From Planctomycetaceae bacterium (GTDB lineage: Bacteria > Planctomycetota > Planctomycetia > Planctomycetales > Planctomycetaceae), in the NCBI GenBank assembly GCA_002722955.1, contig PBMZ01000111.1:22319-86318 (forward strand): a stretch of DNA of 64,000 bases, given 5' to 3'. Of this stretch, positions 15,643-26,074 are shown in pieces. Every line of letters begins with the position of its first letter. Position 1 is the stretch's first letter. The notes under the pieces were generated by a model. It was not told the origin of the DNA. It did no database searches and saw only the letters and a list, made by a program, of their open reading frames with translations. The translations under genes were made by a program, and so were the position numbers.

Positions 15643-17613
15643 TTATCGCGTTTTTCCACGTTTTGATGACACAGCGACGCTTCGCGATTTCCCGTTTTTC
15701 GGCTTTGAACCTCGCTTCTTGAAACGACTCTTACTGCCGTTCGATGAATCTCGATACGATTTCGTGTTTCGTGAGAAATTGCGGTTAGATTTCTTCGAGC
15801 GATGGTCGCCTTTGTGTTCGCCGTCAACGCTGATGCGTAATTGCTTGCCCGCAACGCGAGTGTGATGAAGGACAGCCAACACTTCGTCAGAGATCCCTTC
15901 GGGGAGATCGATCGTGCTGTAGTTTCGTTGAATCGAAATCGCACCCATTTCGGCTCCGGCGATTCCGCCCTCGTTGGCGATCGCGCCGACGATGTTTCCA
16001 GGCTTGGCCCCGTCAGCCCAACCGACTTGAATTCGGTACCGCTGCATGCCGGCTTCGATTTCGCCCGTGTCATTGCGATCGGTACGACTTCGTTTGCCGC
16101 CCTTGCGTTTCCGACTTGGCTCTTGCTCCGTATCCTCGAACCGATCGTCGCGTGATCGTTTTTTCTTTGGCTTGTCTTTGACGAAAAAGTCGCGTCCGTT
16201 CTGCGCCATCTGAGCCAGTGCCGCAGCAATCGTTTGCATCGGCAAGTTAGACTCGTCGGCAACCTTCAAAGTAAGGCGTTCGAAGGTCGAAAGATCACAA
16301 GTCTGAACAGTCTCGGCAATCTGCTTCGAGAAGCGTTCAACGCGACGCTGATTGATTTCTTCGGCTGTTGGGACGGCAACGACTTCGATGGGCTGCCGAG
16401 TCGCCTGTTCGATATACCTCAGCTTTCGCCGCTCTCCGTTTGTTAGAAAGATGATGGCTTCACCAGCTCGACCGGCGCGTCCGGTTCGCCCGATGCGGTG
16501 AATGTAGGCTTCATTGTTCTGAGGCACGTCGAAATTGAACACATGGCTGACTCGTGGCACGTCGAGACCGCGGGCCGCGACATCGGTAGCCACGAGAATC
16601 TGTAGTTGGCCGGACTTGAGCTGCTGAATCGTTCGCTCGCGCACACGTTGTGGCATGTCTCCATTCAAGGCAACCGCCGACAACCCCGCGCGATTCAGCT
16701 TTTCAGCAATCGCCACCGTACTGTCTCGCGTATTGGCAAAAACGATGACACCATCTGCATCCTCAACTTCCAAGAGACGCGTTAATGCATCGACCTTTTC
16801 TGCTGGCCGAACAAACAAAGCACGCTGACGAATAGCGGCAACGGTCATGGTTTCCGACTTAATCGTTATTCGAGCGGGTTCGTTCAAATACTGTTTGGAG
16901 ATTTCGCGGATAGGCTTGGGCAACGTTGCGGAAAACAACGCGACTTGCCGTTGCTCTGATGCGTGTTCGAGAATCAGTTGGACATCTTCCAAGAATCCCA
17001 TGTTGAGCATTTCGTCGGCTTCATCGAGAACGAACCACTTGATGCCACTTAGATCCAGCGTCCCGCGCTTCAGATGATCGATGATTCGACCCGGAGTTCC
17101 GATAACAGCATGGACTCCACGCTTCAATTGACGAAACTGAATGCCGTAATCTTGACCACCATAGATTGCCGTCACGTTTAGATTCTGAAGATGAGCACCG
17201 TATGTCTCGAACGCTCGAGATACCTGCATGGCCAGTTCGCGAGTCGGCGCGAGTACAAGAACTTGCGGTTCACGAAGACTGGTGTCGATTTGCGAAAGAA
17301 TCGGTAACGCAAAGGCCGCAGTCTTGCCGGTGCCGGTTTGGGACTGTGCCAAGACATCGCGACCTTCCAATAGTTGCGGGATGATCTCCGCTTGAATTGG
17401 AGTCGGAGTCTTGTAGCCCGCATCTGCAACCGCCTGCTTCAGCTCACTCCGCAACTCAAACTCATCGAAGGGTAGCGAATTGCTTGTAGCGGTATCGGCA
17501 GTTACTTCAGATGTCGAATTATCAACGACGTTGTCAGCATGAAAGTTGGAGCCGTCACAGTCCACGTCGACCGCGCGCAATTCAACTTCTGCTTCAATCT
17601 GATTGTCAAACAT
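15643..17613 (-). CDS. deaD: DEAD-box ATP-dependent RNA helicase with DbpA-type RNA-binding domain
   Basis: RNA helicase of the DeaD/CsdA type, involved in ribosome assembly and cold adaptation. Motifs: AQSQTGTGKT (Walker A), PTRELA, DEAD in VLDEADEMLNMGF, SATLP, and HRIGRTGRAGR. The C-terminal region contains a DbpA RNA-binding domain (RYRIQVGWADGAKPGNIVGA, SRVxGKQLRI-like) and a long basic, Ser/Arg/Lys-rich tail. A TTG at 17616 opens the frame, but the ATG at 17613 has AGGA eight bases upstream and is preferred. Acidic N-terminal extension of about 45 residues precedes the helicase core. The symbol is by family; an rhlE- or csdA-like assignment is possible. Confidence 0.92.
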   Translation of the reverse strand: MFDNQIEAEVELRAVDVDCDGSNFHADNVVDNSTSEVTADTATSNSLPFDEFELRSELKQAVADAGYKTPTPIQAEIIPQLLEGRDVLAQSQTGTGKTAAFALPILSQIDTSLREPQVLVLAPTRELAMQVSRAFETYGAHLQNLNVTAIYGGQDYGIQFRQLKRGVHAVIGTPGRIIDHLKRGTLDLSGIKWFVLDEADEMLNMGFLEDVQLILEHASEQRQVALFSATLPKPIREISKQYLNEPARITIKSETMTVAAIRQRALFVRPAEKVDALTRLLEVEDADGVIVFANTRDSTVAIAEKLNRAGLSAVALNGDMPQRVRERTIQQLKSGQLQILVATDVAARGLDVPRVSHVFNFDVPQNNEAYIHRIGRTGRAGRAGEAIIFLTNGERRKLRYIEQATRQPIEVVAVPTAEEINQRRVERFSKQIAETVQTCDLSTFERLTLKVADESNLPMQTIAAALAQMAQNGRDFFVKDKPKKKRSRDDRFEDTEQEPSRKRKGGKRSRTDRNDTGEIEAGMQRYRIQVGWADGAKPGNIVGAIANEGGIAGAEMGAISIQRNYSTIDLPEGISDEVLAVLHHTRVAGKQLRISVDGEHKGDHRSKKSNRNFSRNTKSYRDSSNGSKSRFKKRGSKPKNGKSRSVAVSSKRGKTR

Positions 17614-18210
17614 CAATCATTCCTAAACTGATATGGCTGAATTCGACATCACGAACGTAAGCCGCGCGCAGCCAATGTTTTTTCCTGAAGCCGCGTTTAC
17701 CGTCGAATGCAACAAACCACAACATCACACAAATTGCGTAGAAAGATGGAGTGTTACTTCGACACCAAAGTTCGTTTCAGCGGCGAATTTTTCGAGCATG
17801 CCAGAATCAGCAGCTCTGCGTGCGTTAGCCAACAGCGTCGAAGCAATCGACAGGTCGCATCACATTCAATAGACACGGAATGCGACGTTGCTTCGAACCG
17901 GACTTCCTGCCAGCTCGCTTTAAGCTGGCGTTTTGAGGGAAGCATCAATGAAGTCTTGCCGCGAGGCAGCCTCTCGGAATTGTCGTGCGAGTTCAATGTC
18001 CGCCGACGATATGTCCTGAAAACAGGAGATACACAGATCCACGCCGTGTTTGTTGAGGCTTAATGGCGAGGCACCCTACCCAAATTGATTCCCGATTACG
18101 AGTCGCTTAGCGGTAGAAAATCAAAAGGTAGCAAAATCGACAACGGATAAAGCGCATATGCGTTAGAAATTCCCTCGTTCAGGCTTCCATGCCTAAGCGT
18201 GTAAAAACGA
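17614..18210. other. Gene-poor gap upstream of the helicase gene
   Basis: About 600 bases without a believable gene. It includes a hairpin at 17909-17929 (GCCAGCT/AGCTGGC) followed by GTTTT on the plus strand. Because the helicase gene reads leftward from 17613, a long 5' leader is possible, as for cold-inducible helicases of other bacteria; nothing in the sequence proves this. The right end is the 3' flank of the large RTX protein gene. Confidence 0.4.
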
Positions 18211-21200
18211 TTACGCCAAGCTCACGTCCAGTGAATCCAGGACGGACTGAGGCAAGGTAAAGGTCTCGTCGATCTCGCCAGGTTCGGCGATTAGCGTGTC
18301 GACGCCGTCTTCTCCGGCGATGGTATCGATGCCGCCTTGACCATTGGCAATGTCGTTGCCGTTGCCGCCCAGCAAGACGTCCTTGCCGCCGCCGGCGATC
18401 AATCGGTCGTCGCCATCGCCGCCGATCAACGTGTCGAAGCCGGACGAACCGATCAGTCGGTCGACTCCGTCTCCGCCGATTAGGCCATCGTTGCCGCTGC
18501 CGCCTTCGAGCGTATCGGCTCCGTCGCCGCCGTCGATTGTGTCGGCTCCGTTGTCTCCGCGGAGTGTATCTTCACCGTCTTCGCCAAGAATCACGTCGTC
18601 GTCATTTTGGCCTCGGATAAAGTCGTCACCGTTGCCGCCACGGATAGTGTCGTTTCCGCTACCGCCGAAGATCGAGTCGTCGTCGTTTCCGCCTAACAAG
18701 CGATCGTCGCCAGCATTGCCGATGACTTTATCTTCGCCGTCATCGCCGGAGACAGTGTCGTTGCCATCGCCGCCGATGACGCGGTCGTCGAAGTCGCCGC
18801 CGGAGACGATGTCGTTTCCGCCGCTTCCGTCGACGGTGTCATTGCCAGCTTCGCCCATGAGAACGTCGTCGTCGCCATCGCCATCCAGCATGTCATCGCC
18901 ATCGCCGCCGAAGATGGTGTCGTTGCCACCGCCGCCGTTGATCATGTCATTTCCGGCGCCACCACTAAGTGTCTCGGCTCCGCCACCGCCAGTAATCGTG
19001 TCATCGCCGGCCTCACCGTTGACGCTGAATCTCACAAAGCCCAAGCCGGCACCGGTGACGTTGATCGTATCGCTGCCGTTGCCGCCATTGACCGTCAGTT
19101 GCAACGGGACGACTCCAGTCAAATCCTGCACAGTGATGGTGTCGGCACCGTTGCCAGCGTTCAAGACGACGTTTGTGATCAAATTATCGACGGTGATTAC
19201 CGAGCCGCCTTGCGAGATTTCCAGCAGCGGGCCGGCACCGCGAACAGTGATGTTGTCCGCGTTGCTCGCACCTCGAATCTCAAGCGTGTTGAAGCCAACG
19301 GGACTGACCACTGTATCGAGACCAGAAATCTCGCCAATGAAGGTGTCGTCGTTGTTGCCACCGAGCAGTTGATCGGATCCCAATTGTCCGTTCAACATGT
19401 CGTTGCCATTGCCACCATCCAAGGTGTCGTCGCCCGAGCCGCCGAAGATGTTGTCGTCTCCTTCACCGGCGCTGATCGAATCGTTGCCGCTACCGGCCGC
19501 GATGAAGTCATTGCCATCAGTGCCGATGATGGTGTCGTTACCACCACTGCCGTTCAGAGTGTCTCCTTCAGCTTGAATTGTTTGATTGATACCGACCGCC
19601 AAATTCGACGGAGACGGCGCGACATCCGCGAAAGTCAATACGAACGCACCACGTCCTAACGTGCCAAGCACGAGAACGTTGTCTTGAGCATCATAGGCCA
19701 TGTCCCAAACTGGTACTGTCGGAACGGTGTCACCACCGAAATCGATCCAAGTTCCTGGCGTTGCTGTGCTCATGCGAGACACACCAGTCCGCCCGCCGAC
19801 AACGACCGCCGGATCAGCACCAGGAATGAACTCGATCGAGCGAAGGTCGTTATCGGGGATGTTGCCGGTAATGTTCGTCCAAGTTCCCCCGCCATCAAGC
19901 GTTTGGAAGACGCTACCGGCGCTCACGACGTAGGCATTCATAAAGTTAGTTGGGTCGAGCACGATATCTCGCGGCACTCCACCTGGGAAGGCCGTCGGAG
20001 TTGGTGCTCCGGTTCCGGCAAGCCTCACGAAGACTTCATTGCCCGAGCCAACATACAAGACCTCTTCATTCGGCACGCCGCCCATGAAGCCGCCGTAAGA
20101 AATCGCATCGTCACCCGATCCACTGTTGACGCCGATTCCAGGACCAACTTCCGTCACGGTGTCGCCCATGTCGAGCGACTCGTATGTTGAGTTGCCACCG
20201 CCGATGATTAGCCTTGTTGGATCGACAGCATTCAATTGCACTGGCGTCGAGAACTGTCCAGCGATGGCCGCACCGCCGCCTTGTACGGCAAGCGCCGGAA
20301 ATGCTGTGCTTACAACATTGTTGTTGGCGTCGATCACGCGACGTCGAAAGCCACGCAAGAACTGAAAGCTCGAATAGCGTATCGATTGTCCCGAAGCGGC
20401 AAGCGTGACGTCGTCCACTTGAACGTCACCACCATCGCCGCCGGTGATCTGTCGGAAGCGACCCTCTCCAGCAGCCAGTTGTTCCAACGTTCCGTTGTCT
20501 TGAGTTCCGCCGATAACAATGTTCGAAATCGTGTCATAGTCGATATCGTGGAACTCGGTCACCGACAAGTCGCCCGCGAGCGAGAACCAGTCGCCCGTGT
20601 TGTCCTGCGGGCTTGTACGGCGGAAGATACCACCGTCGTCCACTTCGATGATGTTGCCCAAGGCATCAAAGACCATCTCCCGAGAGTCCGCGTGCGGCGA
20701 CGTGCTGTTAGCCGTGCCACCACCGGCGGCTCCCAAGACGTTCGAGTGTGTCATGTGCACAAACTGCGAGCCCAACGGCTGCGACGCGTCGCCTCGGAAC
20801 AATCGCCCCGAAAAATCAGTCGCACCGATCGAGTTCGGAAAGCCGCCGGCACCGGGACCGCCGCTACCTTCCGCGGCTGTCGGTTGCCGGTCACCGCCAA
20901 GATAAACCAGGTTGGGATTTGTTGGATCAGCCAGGATCGATGAGTGAATCGAACCTTGACCACCGGCAATCGTTTCCGGAGCCGAGCCAGCTCCGGGCCC
21001 CTTCGCGCGAGGATTGATGCCGACGTTACCGTTCTCATTCGTAACAGGAGTATCCATCTGCACGAAGGTGGCACCGCCGTCCGATGATCGAAAGACGCCT
21101 GCTAACTGACCTTGATTGTTAATCGTCACAAACACGACACCGGCGGCACCGACGGAGATTTCCAGGTTACTGGTGGCACCAGTCAGCGTGAGAGCTTCCA

Positions 21201-24200
21201 TTGCGGCGTTACTGATGCGCGTCCACGTAGCCCCCATGTCGTTGGAACGAAAGACACCGTTTGTTCCCGTGCTGAACGCATCGGCAAATACTACGCCCGT
21301 ATAGAGCACATTGGGATCATTCGGATCGCCCGCCAAGTCATAAGTCACGCCAAGCGGCAAGCCGCTCGGTCCCGTGCCGTCACCGCTGGAAATCTGTGTG
21401 AACGTTTGCCCGGCATCAGTACTGCGAAAGATTCCGACGTTGTTGCCGTTGAAGCTGTCAGCGGTGTTCACTGACACGGTGATCACACTTCCTCGAGGCG
21501 CGACGCCCGAGATATTCGCTCCTGACAAGACACCGCCACCATCCAATGACGTAAAGTTGAAACCATCCGTCGTGCGAAGAATGCCCGTTCGAGAACCGCC
21601 GAATTGAGCAAACGAGCTAAACCGCCCAACACCAGCCACCAACGTTCGGTGAGTCGGGTCTGTCGGATCGAATTCCAGTGCGCCGATCGATTGCGACGGT
21701 GCGTCGTCCGTCAACGGAATCCAGTTCGGTTCAGCATCAGTCGCGTTCTCGGTTCGCCAAACGCCACCGTTCACACCGCCAATGTAAAGAATGTCGGCAT
21801 TCGTTGGATGAGCATCAACCGTGTGGATTGCACCGATGATTTGGTTATTGGGCAAGATGTTTTCGACCTGACCACCAATGTTGATGATCGGACCGACTTG
21901 ATTGAAACCATCATCGTCAACAATTAATGCCTCGCCTTGCGAGTCAACAATCACGGCGTTCGCCGAAGCATTGGACAAGTTCACGAACAAGTTCTCATCG
22001 GATTCATCCAATGTATCACCCGTAATAAGAACAGTTACCGTCTTTGTGGTAATGCCAGGAGCAAAGGTCAACACACCCATCATCGTGCCATAATCCGCTG
22101 GCGGAGCACCCGTCAAGCTGCCCACGGCCGAACCATCAGCCGTCGCAAAGTTCACCGTCACCGGCGTCGCCGATGGTGCTGCTAAGCTGACCGTGAACGT
22201 CGCACCAACGGGCGTTGATCCCGAGTTACTCAGATTTGAAACCGTCCCCATTCCCGAGTTGGCGGTCACAATATCCAACAGTCCATCGAAGTCGTAATCG
22301 GCAGTGATCAAGGATGTCGGAGCCAAATCGGTGGGGAACGTCAGCGCGGCCTCGAACGAAGCGTTGCCCATATTTCGCAATAGCGAGACATCGTTGCTCA
22401 GCACATTGGCGGTCAAAACATCTAAGTCGTTGTCATTGTCAATGTCCGCCAAATGAACAGCACTCGGCCCATCACCAACCGCAAATGTGATCGGCAAACC
22501 AAATGTTCCGTCACCATTGCCAAGATGCACGATGACTTCATCGGTGGCTCGACTAACCGTCGCAATGTCCGGATTCAGGTCGCCGTTCAAGTCACCCACA
22601 GCCGAAGCAATCGGCTGCGTGCCACCCGTCAACAGAGGTGTTGTGGTGAAGCTGCCCGTGCCACTATTGAGCAGCACGGTGACGTTATTCGTTCCAAAGT
22701 TGGTGACGACCAAATCAGTATCACCGTTGTTATCAATGTCCGCCATCGTGACATCTTGAGGATTCGTGCCGACAGCAATTGTCGTTGGCGCCGCAAAAGT
22801 ACCTGCACCATTGTTGGCAAGAATCGAAACTGTCGAGTCGACAAAGTCAGCGGTGGCGATATCGAAATCGCCGTCTCCGTCAAAATCCGCTGAGATCAAT
22901 GACAACGGCTGCATACCCGTTGCCGGTGTGCTAGCAACCGTCAATCCACCAGCGCCGTCATTCGTCAAGACGGAGACTGTATTGTCTCCCGAGTTCGCCA
23001 CGAGCAAATCAAGATCGTTGTCACCATCGATGTCAGCAGCCGCCAAATCGGACGGTGCCGCGCCAACAGTTACTACTACGGCAGCTTGAAAAGTCCCGTC
23101 GCCATTGCCAAAGAGAATAGAAACCGTATTCGCTGCCGTGTCAGCGGTCGCCAAATCCAAGACGCCATTCTGGTCAAAGTCGGCATTGATGACGTTGCTA
23201 GCGCCAGCGCCAGCAGCAAACGGAGCCGGCGCGCCGAACAATGGTGTCGGCGTGCCACCATCACCTTCAGGGCTAAAAGTGATATCGTTGATCGAGATCA
23301 AGGAGAAACGCTGGCTATCAATGTCACCACTTTGCAGCAAGTCATTGCCCTCGCCACCATCCAACGAGTCCGTGCCGCCGCCGCCTTGCAGAGTGTCGTT
23401 GCCAGATTGTCCCTTAATAGTGTCGTCGCCAACACCGATCGTCGTCGGATCAGAGCTGTCACCGAACATAGTGTCGTTGCCGGAGCCACCAAACATGCGG
23501 TCGTTGCCATCATCACCGACAAGCAAATCGTTCCCGCTACTGCCTGAGATAAAGTCGTTGCCATCACCGCCACGAACTTCATCGTCACCAGAATTCGCCA
23601 GCAAGCTATCGTCACCATCTCCGCCATTTACCGTGTCATTGTTGACACCAGCGTCGATTGTATCATCGCCATCGCCACCATTGATGACGTCGTTGCCGCT
23701 CTTGCCGTTGATCACGTCGGCGTCATCACCACCATCCAATTGGTCGTTGCCCGAGTTGCCGGCAATCGTATCCATCCCCGCGCCGTCATCGATGTTGTCG
23801 TTTCCACTACCGCCAACAATATTGTCCGCGCCATCGTCGCCAGTCACGATGTCGTCACTGGCACCGCCATCGATGATGTCGTCGCCTTCGTCACCGGAGA
23901 TGTTGTCAATGCCGTCACCACCACTAATGTTGTCGTTGCCAAGACCTCCCGTGATTTGGTCGTCACCATCTCCACCATCGATCGTGTCAGCGCCATCAAG
24001 ACTGATGACGATGTCATTGCCATCACCGGCATCAACCGTACTAGCAAAATCGGTAGTCAAGGTGATCGAGTCATCGCCATCACCGCCTTCAACCAGAATC
24101 GATAGTCCGTTCGGATTGTCGTACGCCGTCGAGAGTACACCGCCAACGCTAATCGTGTTAGCGCCATCGCCACCACGAACGATCAGTGATTGGACGCTCG

Positions 24201-24495
24201 TCGCATCGATCGTACCCAACGAAGCCAGCGAGCTACCGTTGACAATAACCTCAACAAGCCCACCGTTGTCTTGAATCAAAATACTATCGTCGGCATCAGA
24301 TTCAACGGTCAATTCCGTACCAACCAACAGAGCAGACACCGATAACAGTGACCGGTCTTCGAGCATTTCAATCACTTGACTAAACGGAGTGCGGTGCTTA
24401 CGACGTCTCACCGATGATCCTGCAGCGTTTGAAAGGCCGGCTTTGTTCGATCGAAGACGAAGGCGAAGAGTGTCAAGCCACGAATTGATGTGCAT
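18211..24495 (-). CDS. Giant secreted LEDRSLL/RTX protein with FG-GAP, Calx-beta and sialidase-like propeller regions
   Basis: About 2,090 residues. Numbering from the longer frame at 24543: a basic N-terminal planctomycete signature ending LEDRSLLS (about 61-68); a first RTX array of GGxGxDxx nonapeptides (about 150-405); a run of FG-GAP/VCBS-type units with DIDGDNDLDLLVAN-like loops (about 435-775); a Calx-beta domain ending ESDENLFVNLSN (about 777-880); a BNR/VPS10-like propeller with WRTENAT and GATWTRIS repeats (about 885-1635); a second short RTX array; a linker; a third RTX array (about 1845-2085). The C-terminus DSLDVSLA follows. RTX turns bind calcium and fold outside the cell. The ATG at 24495 (MHINSWLD) mirrors the start of the second LEDRSLL protein and is preferred. 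Confidence 0.9.
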   Translation of the reverse strand: MHINSWLDTLRLRLRSNKAGLSNAAGSSVRRRKHRTPFSQVIEMLEDRSLLSVSALLVGTELTVESDADDSILIQDNGGLVEVIVNGSSLASLGTIDATSVQSLIVRGGDGANTISVGGVLSTAYDNPNGLSILVEGGDGDDSITLTTDFASTVDAGDGNDIVISLDGADTIDGGDGDDQITGGLGNDNISGGDGIDNISGDEGDDIIDGGASDDIVTGDDGADNIVGGSGNDNIDDGAGMDTIAGNSGNDQLDGGDDADVINGKSGNDVINGGDGDDTIDAGVNNDTVNGGDGDDSLLANSGDDEVRGGDGNDFISGSSGNDLLVGDDGNDRMFGGSGNDTMFGDSSDPTTIGVGDDTIKGQSGNDTLQGGGGTDSLDGGEGNDLLQSGDIDSQRFSLISINDITFSPEGDGGTPTPLFGAPAPFAAGAGASNVINADFDQNGVLDLATADTAANTVSILFGNGDGTFQAAVVVTVGAAPSDLAAADIDGDNDLDLLVANSGDNTVSVLTNDGAGGLTVASTPATGMQPLSLISADFDGDGDFDIATADFVDSTVSILANNGAGTFAAPTTIAVGTNPQDVTMADIDNNGDTDLVVTNFGTNNVTVLLNSGTGSFTTTPLLTGGTQPIASAVGDLNGDLNPDIATVSRATDEVIVHLGNGDGTFGLPITFAVGDGPSAVHLADIDNDNDLDVLTANVLSNDVSLLRNMGNASFEAALTFPTDLAPTSLITADYDFDGLLDIVTANSGMGTVSNLSNSGSTPVGATFTVSLAAPSATPVTVNFATADGSAVGSLTGAPPADYGTMMGVLTFAPGITTKTVTVLITGDTLDESDENLFVNLSNASANAVIVDSQGEALIVDDDGFNQVGPIINIGGQVENILPNNQIIGAIHTVDAHPTNADILYIGGVNGGVWRTENATDAEPNWIPLTDDAPSQSIGALEFDPTDPTHRTLVAGVGRFSSFAQFGGSRTGILRTTDGFNFTSLDGGGVLSGANISGVAPRGSVITVSVNTADSFNGNNVGIFRSTDAGQTFTQISSGDGTGPSGLPLGVTYDLAGDPNDPNVLYTGVVFADAFSTGTNGVFRSNDMGATWTRISNAAMEALTLTGATSNLEISVGAAGVVFVTINNQGQLAGVFRSSDGGATFVQMDTPVTNENGNVGINPRAKGPGAGSAPETIAGGQGSIHSSILADPTNPNLVYLGGDRQPTAAEGSGGPGAGGFPNSIGATDFSGRLFRGDASQPLGSQFVHMTHSNVLGAAGGGTANSTSPHADSREMVFDALGNIIEVDDGGIFRRTSPQDNTGDWFSLAGDLSVTEFHDIDYDTISNIVIGGTQDNGTLEQLAAGEGRFRQITGGDGGDVQVDDVTLAASGQSIRYSSFQFLRGFRRRVIDANNNVVSTAFPALAVQGGGAAIAGQFSTPVQLNAVDPTRLIIGGGNSTYESLDMGDTVTEVGPGIGVNSGSGDDAISYGGFMGGVPNEEVLYVGSGNEVFVRLAGTGAPTPTAFPGGVPRDIVLDPTNFMNAYVVSAGSVFQTLDGGGTWTNITGNIPDNDLRSIEFIPGADPAVVVGGRTGVSRMSTATPGTWIDFGGDTVPTVPVWDMAYDAQDNVLVLGTLGRGAFVLTFADVAPSPSNLAVGINQTIQAEGDTLNGSGGNDTIIGTDGNDFIAAGSGNDSISAGEGDDNIFGGSGDDTLDGGNGNDMLNGQLGSDQLLGGNNDDTFIGEISGLDTVVSPVGFNTLEIRGASNADNITVRGAGPLLEISQGGSVITVDNLITNVVLNAGNGADTITVQDLTGVVPLQLTVNGGNGSDTINVTGAGLGFVRFSVNGEAGDDTITGGGGAETLSGGAGNDMINGGGGNDTIFGGDGDDMLDGDGDDDVLMGEAGNDTVDGSGGNDIVSGGDFDDRVIGGDGNDTVSGDDGEDKVIGNAGDDRLLGGNDDDSIFGGSGNDTIRGGNGDDFIRGQNDDDVILGEDGEDTLRGDNGADTIDGGDGADTLEGGSGNDGLIGGDGVDRLIGSSGFDTLIGGDGDDRLIAGGGKDVLLGGNGNDIANGQGGIDTIAGEDGVDTLIAEPGEIDETFTLPQSVLDSLDVSLA

Positions 24496-24955
24496 GTTGA
24501 TTTCCAACTTGAGTGGGAGGCTGTGTTGGCACCACGTGCGCACGTTGCGCTGTCATTTAGGTCAAGTGCCCGCATCGACGCCGAAGTTGGTTAGGCATCG
24601 AAGAGGCAAGCAACCAATGGTTGCGCGGAATCCGCGCACGCAGATGGTTGGAAAGAGTCCGTAAGAGCAAATCACGGGCTTGATAAGCGACAAATGCGCG
24701 CGCTCCAGATTCTTAGCGCTGGCCAAGTTCCATATTTGTCGCCAGTAACGGTTAGAGGGTCATTTGCGTAAGACAAATGCCGCAGCGGACGGATCAAGTG
24801 CCCGAAAACCACCTGCTGAAATCACGCATTAATGATGTCTCCAGTCAACACGATGTGCCCAGCAAACAACAGCGTTGCTCTTAGGGAACGCGCAAGCGTC
24901 CATGAGACACGGTCCGAAGAACGAATAATCCCAGCAGCCAACGAGTATCAAACAA
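24496..24955. other. Intergenic region between giant RTX gene and glycosyltransferase gene
   Basis: About 460 bases, no supported gene. The left part must contain the promoter and leader of the RTX gene. GCGACAAAT occurs near 24687 and in inverted orientation near 24740, and again a CATTTG/CAAATG pair near 24760; these are weak inverted repeats without clear meaning. The small open frame at 24829-25038 overlaps the end of the glycosyltransferase gene in another frame. Confidence 0.4.
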
Positions 24956-25723
24956 TCACTGGTTCTTGGGCGTCGGCGCTTCTGGCTGCGTGTTAATCGA
25001 GCGTTTCCTAAACAGTTCCAGAATCCCGTACTTTCCAATCAAGTACAGAATCTTGGTCCCAGCCTTCAAAGTTCCCAGCACTGTCCAGCTAATCTTGCTC
25101 ACACCAACACGGCGGCGATAGTGGACGGGAACTTCTCGAACTCTCAGCCCCTGCTGCACGACCCTGATCTGCATTTCGACCGTCCATCCAAAGTTTGTGT
25201 CGCTCATTCCCAATGACTTGAGAGCTTCGATCTCGATGGCGCGAAACGGACCGAGATCCGTGTACTCGGCCTTCCACAAAAGCCGCATCAACCAGCAAGC
25301 CAGCGCGTTCCCAAACACACTTTGAGGCGGCATCGCCCCGCTCTCTCGATGGCCTCGCAAGCGAGTTCCCAACACGAAGTCCGCTTCGCCTTCGAAGATT
25401 GGCTCGACAATTGACGGCAACTCGTCCGGGTGATCACTGAAGTCCGCATCGACAAAGGCAACAATCTCTGGCGCTGCCGTCTCCTCATTCCAAACTTCTT
25501 CGAGACCCCGCAAGCAAGCCGCCCCGTAACCTCGGCGGGGTTCGGAGACAACATCGGCGCCGTGTCGCTTTGCGATCGCCGCCGTCGCGTCACTCGATCC
25601 ATTGTCGACCACGATGACTCGCCCCACTGGCGGTAAGTGCCCCAACACCAAACCGATCGACGATTCTTCATCCAATGCCGGAATGATGACCCACACATTG
25701 GAAAGCACGCTCCTTGCGTTCAT
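24956..25723 (-). CDS. Family 2 glycosyltransferase (dolichyl-phosphate mannosyltransferase-like)
   Basis: GT-A fold transferase that probably uses a nucleotide sugar to glycosylate a polyprenyl phosphate or other acceptor. The N-terminal VIIPALDEESSIGLVL and VVDNGSSDAT segments bind the nucleotide; the DxD-type motif lies in IVAFVDADFSDHPDEL. VHYRRRVGVSKISWT near the C-terminus is the usual acceptor-side motif. It lacks the C-terminal transmembrane helices seen in some relatives. The frame is open to 25813, but GGAGGTGA directly before the ATG at 25723 fixes the start (255 residues). It lies between two large RTX surface proteins, so a role in surface glycans is possible but only inferred. 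Confidence 0.9.
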   Translation of the reverse strand: MNARSVLSNVWVIIPALDEESSIGLVLGHLPPVGRVIVVDNGSSDATAAIAKRHGADVVSEPRRGYGAACLRGLEEVWNEETAAPEIVAFVDADFSDHPDELPSIVEPIFEGEADFVLGTRLRGHRESGAMPPQSVFGNALACWLMRLLWKAEYTDLGPFRAIEIEALKSLGMSDTNFGWTVEMQIRVVQQGLRVREVPVHYRRRVGVSKISWTVLGTLKAGTKILYLIGKYGILELFRKRSINTQPEAPTPKNQ

Positions 25724-26074
25724 CAGGTCACCTCCAATCACCTTCTTGACCCAAAACCATACAAATACCGGCGAAAGTGCCCTGACAGGTGGGCAACTGC
25801 TCCGATCAGTCAAAGTTTACAGATCACGAAGACCTTGCGGGGAAAAACAATCGTTGCGCTTCCAACGATCCTACCGAATCCCTGTTTATCACGATCATGA
25901 TTCATTGGAAGTTCTCGCGCATTGTGGCGGGCATTTGGACGATATGGCGTATACGTCCTGTTCTGCCATGCGCGGGACCGGTCCGATTGCGTACATCGCA
26001 AGTGATTCGTGAGCCGTCATTTTGGTCTCGCGACGCTTGCCGTTCAATTCTTGTTGCTCGCCACGGATGAAACG
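25724..26074. other. Divergent intergenic region
   Basis: About 350 bases between the glycosyltransferase (minus) and the second LEDRSLL gene (plus). It should contain promoters for both. No gene, strong hairpin or clear consensus promoter is visible. Confidence 0.4.

Noticed and set aside
18344..19372. Long plus-strand open frame, Pro/Ser-rich, opposite the giant RTX gene (and a similar one at 23105-24274)
   Set aside because: These are antisense shadows of the GGxGxD repeats; composition is artefactual and no start signal is present.
18211..24495. Tandem short repeats that could look like a CRISPR or minisatellite
   Set aside because: The repeat unit is 27 coding bases translating to RTX nonapeptides with variable sequence; no direct-repeat/spacer pattern.
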